Assembly: GCA_031289895.1 (NCBI GenBank)
Contig: JAITOP010000079.1
Span: forward strand, 1-10,741
From: Prevotellaceae bacterium
GTDB taxonomy: Bacteria > Bacteroidota > Bacteroidia > Bacteroidales > UBA932
DNA: 10,741 nt
Direction of reading: 5' to 3'
Shown: in pieces, positions 6,247 through 10,741 of the stretch
Position numbering within the stretch: position 1 is the first letter of the stretch
Layout of the letters: each line of letters starts with the position of its first letter
Translations under genes and position numbers: made by a program
Notes under the pieces: generated by a model
Told to the model about the DNA's origin: nothing
Seen by the model: only the letters and a program-made list of their open reading frames with translations
Database searches by the model: none

Positions 6247-7545
6247 CTATTCCATATTGTCAAAAATAGCTTTATATTTTTCGTAATTTGCCATCATTTC
6301 GGGACTATCTGCACGAAAACGGAAATAAATACTTCTGATTACATCTACAAATGCTTTTTCGTTAGGATTTATTTTATAAGCATTTTCGAGTGATACTAAT
6401 GCTTTATTAAATTCTACCTTTGCTTTTTCAGTTTCAATGTCAGCTTCTTTTCCCATTTTGTTGTTGGCTTCATTTTCTATTTTAATGCCACTATTATAAT
6501 ATAACAGACCTATCATATAATACGCATTAGAATTATTCGGCTCTATTTCAATGGCTTTGCTGTATGATTTAATAGCATTTTCATCATCTTTTAATTGAGT
6601 ATATAAATTTCCTTCTACATAATACAGAGACGAATTTTCTGTTCCCGTTTCTGCTGCTGCTTTTTGCGCATCTTGCAATATCGGGAGTATTACTTTCGGG
6701 TCTTCGCCTATTCCTAAATAATGGTTTACCAGTGTACCCAAAATGCCCAGATTTGATGGGTATTTTTTATATGCTTCCATAAGTATATCGCCGGCTCGCA
6801 AGGTGTCGTTTCTGCTGCCTTGACTTCTTATTGCATTGTATATGCTTGCGTATATATCGCCATCCTGATAGCCGTATTTCGATGCTTTTATATAATATTC
6901 TTCGGCTGTTTTATAGTCGTGGTTTTTCATTGCAATAAAGCCAACGTTATAAATTATACCTGTGTCAATTCTGCCAACCGCCGGATGCGACGAACATTCC
7001 AGCGACTTTTTAAAGCCTTCGATTGTTGCGCTGTAATCTTCCGCATAATATTCTCCAAATGCGTAACTTATAAATGCTGCGCTTAATGCGTCGAGACTTT
7101 CTTTTAACTTTTTAGCATCTCCACCAAGTTCTGATGCTTTTTTGTAGGCATCCAATGCTTTGTCAAGAGGTTTGTCGATTTCTGTTTTTGTTGTCCTTAT
7201 AAGTACAATCGTTCCTCCTTGATTTACAAATAATTCCTTATCTTCATAAACAATTACTTTGTATTTTTCACCATCAACAACTTGTTCTTTTGTCGATAAT
7301 TGTTGTTCGCCTTTGGTAAACAGAGGCAATTGTTCTTCTCTTATACCTGTATTAGGTAATTTGGAAGTAGGCTCATTATAAATCTTGAGCATCAATTCTG
7401 CGCGGTCAATCCACGTTTTGGGATTGTCTTGCTTTTTGGGATTTACAATATCTTCATCGCTTTTGCTTAAGTTTTTAGCAAATTTTTGTGAATAGCCAAT
7501 CTGAATGCTCAAAAGCAGAAGAACTGCTGTTAAAATTTTCTTCAT
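6247..7545 (-). CDS. Secreted tetratricopeptide-repeat protein of unknown function, downstream of gyrA
   Basis: The 432-residue protein begins with a signal peptide: MKK, a leucine-rich core, and probable cleavage after IGYS (residue 19). There is no Cys to make it a lipoprotein, so a periplasmic location is likely. Residues about 65-120 form a short non-TPR segment with alternating hydrophobic positions (KYKVIVYEDKELFVNQGG) that I do not recognise. The rest is helical repeats: TPR-like units at about 153-187 and 196-226, a textbook unit at 306-338 (AIKSYSKAIEIEPNN), and another at about 340-392 interrupted by a charged helix rich in Glu and Lys. TPRs are protein-binding scaffolds and no catalytic motif is visible. 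From memory, TPR proteins of this kind lie next to gyrA in other Bacteroidales; no functional link to gyrase is known to me. The start has an A-rich leader without Shine-Dalgarno. A candidate promoter and a terminator bracket the gene. Confidence 0.93.
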   Translation of the reverse strand: MKKILTAVLLLLSIQIGYSQKFAKNLSKSDEDIVNPKKQDNPKTWIDRAELMLKIYNEPTSKLPNTGIREEQLPLFTKGEQQLSTKEQVVDGEKYKVIVYEDKELFVNQGGTIVLIRTTKTEIDKPLDKALDAYKKASELGGDAKKLKESLDALSAAFISYAFGEYYAEDYSATIEGFKKSLECSSHPAVGRIDTGIIYNVGFIAMKNHDYKTAEEYYIKASKYGYQDGDIYASIYNAIRSQGSRNDTLRAGDILMEAYKKYPSNLGILGTLVNHYLGIGEDPKVILPILQDAQKAAAETGTENSSLYYVEGNLYTQLKDDENAIKSYSKAIEIEPNNSNAYYMIGLLYYNSGIKIENEANNKMGKEADIETEKAKVEFNKALVSLENAYKINPNEKAFVDVIRSIYFRFRADSPEMMANYEKYKAIFDNME

Positions 7546-7608
7546 AATATTGTTTTTTTAGATGATTAATTTTATATTATTTTTCATTTAATTAACTAAT
7601 TTATTATA

Positions 7609-7616
7609 CAAAGATA
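7609..7616 (-). promoter_or_regulatory. Candidate promoter (-7 element) of the TPR gene
   Basis: Read on the minus strand this is TATCTTTG, an exact TAnnTTTG match in the 100-base gap after gyrA. It would give a leader of about 55-60 bases. The expected upstream TTTG is not evident, the region being nearly pure A/T. It suggests the TPR gene can be expressed apart from gyrA, although no terminator separates the two. Confidence 0.5.
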
Positions 7617-7645
7617 TATAATTTTTATTTTAATTTTAAAATTAT

Positions 7646-10168
7646 TCAATTGTTTTCTTCATTTATATTTTTATTTTCTTCATTTATTACTTCAACAATT
7701 TCGTCTTTATCTTCGCTTTTATTCACTTTTGCAACTGCTGCAATCGAATCTTTTTCTCTTAAGTTAATAAGACGAACGCCTTGTGTAGCGCGCCCTGCAA
7801 CGCGAATATCCTGAATTGCCAATCGTATAGTTAGTCCCGAACGGTTGATAATCATTAAATCGTTTTCGACAGTTACATCTTTTATTGCAATAAGTTTTCC
7901 CGTTTTTTCGGTTATATTTATTGTTTTAACTCCTTTTCCGCCTCTGTTTGTAATTCTGTAATCATCAAGGTCTGAGCGTTTGCCGTAGCCATTTTCCGAT
8001 ACAACCATTATTGTCGTATTTTTATCTTCTTTATCAATACAAATCATGCCAATTACTTCATCTGTTGCCGAAATATTTATTCCTCTGACTCCTGCGCCTG
8101 TTCTTCCTATTGGTCGTACAAGGCTTTCGTTGAATCGTATGGCTTTTCCTCCTCGCGCTGCCATTAATATTTCGCAATTTCCGTTTGTCAGGCGGGCTTC
8201 TAATAATTCATCGCCATCTTTGATTGTAATTGCATTTACTCCGTTTACTCGCGGACGCGAATATGCTTCGAGCAATGTTTTTTTGATTGTTCCTTTTTTA
8301 GTACATAAAATAATGTGATTGTTGTTGATATATTCGGTATCGGTTAATGTTTTTGTGTTGATATAAGCCATTACTTTATCGTCTGTACCGATATTTATCA
8401 CATTTTGAATTGCTCGTCCTTTTGATGTTTTATTTCCTTCGGGAATTTCATATACTTTCAGCCAGAAACAGCGTCCGTTGCGGGTAAAGAACAGCATTGT
8501 GCTGTGCATATTTGCAACGTATATGTGTTCGATAAAATCTTCGTCTCGTGTTGCTCCGCCTTTTGCTCCTACGCCGCCTCTGTTTTGGGTACGATATTCG
8601 CTAAGCGGCGTGCGTTTTATATATCCCAAATGCGATATTGTGATTACTACATCATCATCGGCGTAAAAATCTTCGGGATTAAATTCTTCGGCGGCATAAA
8701 TAATTTCTGTTCTGCGTGCATCTCCGTACTTGTTTTTTACTTCGCTGAGTTCATCTTTTATTATTTGTTTTTGCAACGCTTCGTCGGCAATAATTAGCAG
8801 CAAATGTTCTATTTGTTTCATCAGTTCGGCATGCTCGTCTCTGATTTTATCGTGTTCAAGTCCTGTAAGTTGACGCAAGCGCATTTCTATTATTGCATTT
8901 GCTTGAATTTCGGAAAGTCCGAATCTTTCAATCAAACCGCTGCGTGCTTCGTCGGGTGTTTTTGATGCGCGAATAATAGCGATAACTTCATCCAAATGGT
9001 CGAGTGCAATAAGCAAGCCTTCTAAGATGTGGGCGCGTTTTTGCGCTTGTTCAAGTTCGTATTTTGCACGACGAATGATAACTTCGTAACGATGTTTTAC
9101 AAAATATTTTATCAGTTGTTGTAAATTTAGCAAGCGCGGACGTCCGTCAACCAATGTTATATTATTTATCGAAAATGTAGATTGTAATTGTGTATATTTA
9201 AATAGTGTATTTAAAACCACATTTGCAACGGCATCCATTTTCAGTTTCATAACAATACGCAAACCGTTACGGTCGCTTTCATCGTTAATATATGAGATAC
9301 CGTCTATCTTTTTTTCGTTTACAAGTTCGGCGATTTTTTCTATTAAATCTTTTTTATTTACCTGATACGGTATTTCGTTTACAATTATCACTTCGCGTCC
9401 GCTGTCCGAAATTTCGATGTCTGTTTTCGAGCGTATTACTATACGTCCGCGACCTGTTTCGTAAGCATCTTTTATTCCTTGATAACCGTAAATAATTCCG
9501 CCGGTAGGAAAATCGGGACCTTTAACATATTGCAAAAGTTCTTCTACCGTAATCTCGCTGTTATCGAGATATGCACCAATGGCATTAACAATTTCAGTAA
9601 GATTGTGCGGCGCCATATTTGTTGCCATACCGACTGCAATTCCCGACGAGCCGTTTACGAGCAACATTGGAATTCGTGTTGCAAGCACAACAGGTTCTTG
9701 ATATTCTTCACTGTAATTAGGAACAAAATCTACTGTGTTTTTATCCAAATCGGCAAGTATTTCTTCGGATATTTTTTGCAGACGCGCTTCGGTATAACGC
9801 ATTGCTGCTGCCGAATCGCCGTCCATCGAGCCGAAATTTCCCTGACCATCAACAAGCATGTAGCGCAAACTCCATTCCTGTGCCATACGTACCAATGCGT
9901 CGTAAACAGAACTGTCGCCGTGCGGGTGATATTTCCCCATGACATCTCCGACAATACGCGCGCACTTCTTGAACGGTTTATTTGCATACACTCCCATTTC
10001 CGACATTCCGAATAAAATGCGGCGATGAACAGGTTTCATTCCATCACGCACATCAGGAAGAGCACGCGACACAATTACAGACATCGAATAGTCGATATAC
10101 GACGATTTCATTTCTTCTTCGATGTTGACTTTAGTAATACTTTCGTTTTTTTCGTTATTATCTATCAT
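7646..10168 (-). CDS. gyrA: DNA gyrase subunit A
   Basis: The 840-residue protein is the breakage-reunion subunit of gyrase, which with GyrB introduces negative supercoils using ATP. The N-terminal half has SRALPDVRDGMKPVHRR (34-50), the quinolone-determining region GDVMGKYHPHGDSSVYD (74-90), and the catalytic Tyr125 in RYTEARL. Ser86 and Asp90, equivalent to E. coli Ser83 and Asp87, are the unmutated residues, so no target-site quinolone resistance is suggested. The C-terminal beta-pinwheel begins near residue 505. The usual GyrA box QRRGGKG appears as QNRGGVG (528-534) in the first blade, and a second match TNRGGKG (740-746) lies in a later blade. The full six-blade C-terminal domain and normal GyrA length argue against ParC. 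The ATG at 10168 is the natural start, with an A/T-rich leader and no Shine-Dalgarno. A weak -7-like TTATTTTG lies at 10242-10249. The acidic Asn/Glu-rich tail is not conserved in general. Confidence 0.98.
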   Translation of the reverse strand: MIDNNEKNESITKVNIEEEMKSSYIDYSMSVIVSRALPDVRDGMKPVHRRILFGMSEMGVYANKPFKKCARIVGDVMGKYHPHGDSSVYDALVRMAQEWSLRYMLVDGQGNFGSMDGDSAAAMRYTEARLQKISEEILADLDKNTVDFVPNYSEEYQEPVVLATRIPMLLVNGSSGIAVGMATNMAPHNLTEIVNAIGAYLDNSEITVEELLQYVKGPDFPTGGIIYGYQGIKDAYETGRGRIVIRSKTDIEISDSGREVIIVNEIPYQVNKKDLIEKIAELVNEKKIDGISYINDESDRNGLRIVMKLKMDAVANVVLNTLFKYTQLQSTFSINNITLVDGRPRLLNLQQLIKYFVKHRYEVIIRRAKYELEQAQKRAHILEGLLIALDHLDEVIAIIRASKTPDEARSGLIERFGLSEIQANAIIEMRLRQLTGLEHDKIRDEHAELMKQIEHLLLIIADEALQKQIIKDELSEVKNKYGDARRTEIIYAAEEFNPEDFYADDDVVITISHLGYIKRTPLSEYRTQNRGGVGAKGGATRDEDFIEHIYVANMHSTMLFFTRNGRCFWLKVYEIPEGNKTSKGRAIQNVINIGTDDKVMAYINTKTLTDTEYINNNHIILCTKKGTIKKTLLEAYSRPRVNGVNAITIKDGDELLEARLTNGNCEILMAARGGKAIRFNESLVRPIGRTGAGVRGINISATDEVIGMICIDKEDKNTTIMVVSENGYGKRSDLDDYRITNRGGKGVKTINITEKTGKLIAIKDVTVENDLMIINRSGLTIRLAIQDIRVAGRATQGVRLINLREKDSIAAVAKVNKSEDKDEIVEVINEENKNINEENN

Positions 10169-10192
10169 ATATTATTTTTATTGTGATGATAA

Positions 10193-10261
10193 AACAATTT
10201 GTTATAAGTATGATAAATATTAATTATCAGTTGTTTACGAACAAAATAATTGTTAAACAAT
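10193..10261. promoter_or_regulatory. Cluster of AACAA/TTGTT palindromes upstream of gyrA
   Basis: Three small inverted repeats share the same half-site: AACAATTTGTT (10193-10203), TTGTTTACGAACAA (10231-10244) and ATTGTTAAACAAT (10249-10261). They lie 25 to 95 bases before the gyrA start and surround a weak -7-like element (10242-10249, minus strand). They could be operators, or chance in A/T-rich DNA. Confidence 0.3.
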
Positions 10262-10343
10262 CACGTTTCTTTTGAAAATGACTGTAAAATTACAATTTTT
10301 TCATAAATTTATATTAATAAGTTTTCAACAATTTGTTTTTTTT

Positions 10344-10421
10344 CGTATTCGGTATTCACGTATTCGGTATTCTGTATTCAGTATTCCGTATTCCGTATTT
10401 AGTAATCAGTATTTAGTAATT
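10344..10421. repeat. NGTATTC heptamer tandem repeat (11 units)
   Basis: The units are CGTATTC, GGTATTC, (A), CGTATTC, GGTATTC, TGTATTC, AGTATTC, CGTATTC, CGTATTT, AGTAATC, AGTATTT, AGTAATT, seven bases each with one extra A at 10358. GTATTT is shared with the tract after dnaB. The last unit overlaps the first three bases of the nested palindrome. Confidence 0.92.
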
Positions 10422-10741
10422 CAACTTTCGCAAGACAAGAATTTGTGATATATTAAACCTAATTTTTAACCTAACTTTTCAACAAAACAACCTCAGTCGC
10501 AATATGTTGAAAAAAAACAACCTCATTACCTCATTGTAATGTTTGGAATATCAAAATCTAATTTGAATGAGGTAATGAGGTTTTAGATGGATTAATTTTA
10601 GGCTACTGAGGTTGTTTTGTTGGAAAAATTAGGTGTAAATGAGGTTAATAAATAAAATGTTTGTAAGCAGCATATTGCAAAAAGCATAAATCATAAAAGT
10701 ATTTAAAAATCAATGATGTAACGAACTTGCGAAAGTTGAAT
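10419..10741. mobile_element. Nested palindromic element with 16-base terminal inverted repeats (MITE-like), possibly complete
   Basis: Perfect 16-base terminal inverted repeats, ATTCAACTTTCGCAAG (10419-10434) and its complement (10726-10741), enclose about 320 bases without an ORF. Inside are a second inverted pair (10470-10497 with 10605-10633, 17 consecutive matching bases plus an imperfect extension) and a third perfect 17-base pair (10519-10535 with 10566-10582, built on AATGAGGT repeats) around a 30-base loop. This suits a non-autonomous transposon-derived element whose transposase is elsewhere. A structured RNA or recombination site is also possible. The right flank is outside the window, so a target duplication cannot be tested, and the true ends could extend by a base or two. 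Confidence 0.6.

Larger units (their letters stand above)
10169..10741. other. gyrA upstream region, heptamer tract and nested palindrome
   Basis: No gene is visible. Positions 10169-10330 are the A/T-rich gyrA leader and promoter region with three small AACAA/TTGTT palindromes. Positions 10344-10421 are a heptamer tract, and 10419-10741 a nested inverted-repeat element ending at the window edge. Confidence 0.8.

Noticed and set aside
9479..10015. A 178-codon open frame on the + strand inside gyrA
   Set aside because: It is antisense to the highly conserved N-terminal half of gyrA, has no start context or recognisable domain, and is Cys/Arg/Ile-rich in the way typical of antisense translations.

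Overview
The window looks like a chromosomal segment of a low-G+C Bacteroidetes, most likely Bacteroidales. The evidence is a paired SusC-like/SusD-like outer-membrane import operon, a SusD lipoprotein signal followed by Ser-Glu-Asp, translation starts without Shine-Dalgarno sequences but preceded by A/T-rich leaders, and TAnnTTTG promoter elements upstream of two genes. No organism can be named from this alone.

Layout, left to right. Positions 1-1887 hold the C-terminal part of a SusC/RagA-type TonB-dependent receptor, cut by the window edge. It is followed 12 bases later by a complete SusD/RagB-type lipoprotein (1900-3450) and a clear intrinsic terminator (3497-3528). Next comes a 0.5 kb repeat-rich gap, then dnaB, the replicative helicase (3952-5493, + strand). 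A 0.75 kb convergent gap follows, packed with several repeat classes. On the minus strand there are then a secreted or periplasmic TPR protein (6247-7545), with its own terminator and a candidate promoter, and gyrA (7646-10168), the DNA gyrase A subunit. The last 0.57 kb holds the gyrA upstream region, a heptamer repeat tract and a nested palindromic element. That element's 16-base terminal inverted repeats end exactly at the right edge of the window.

The genes form three units. The SusC/SusD pair works together to bind and import a large nutrient (substrate unknown). dnaB appears to be alone behind its own promoter. gyrA and the TPR gene are co-oriented with a 100-base gap and may be partly co-transcribed.

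The coding content is ordinary and I see no undescribed protein system. The unusual signal is in the intergenic DNA. Several sequence-distinct tracts share a strict 7-base period (TTAYGAC, GTCGTTG/GTATTTG, NGTATTC, AATTnnn, AAAGTAT). AAATCAAC-type octamer tracts lie on both sides of dnaB. A 94-base palindrome has had one arm triplicated, and a non-coding, transposon-like nested palindrome sits at the right end.
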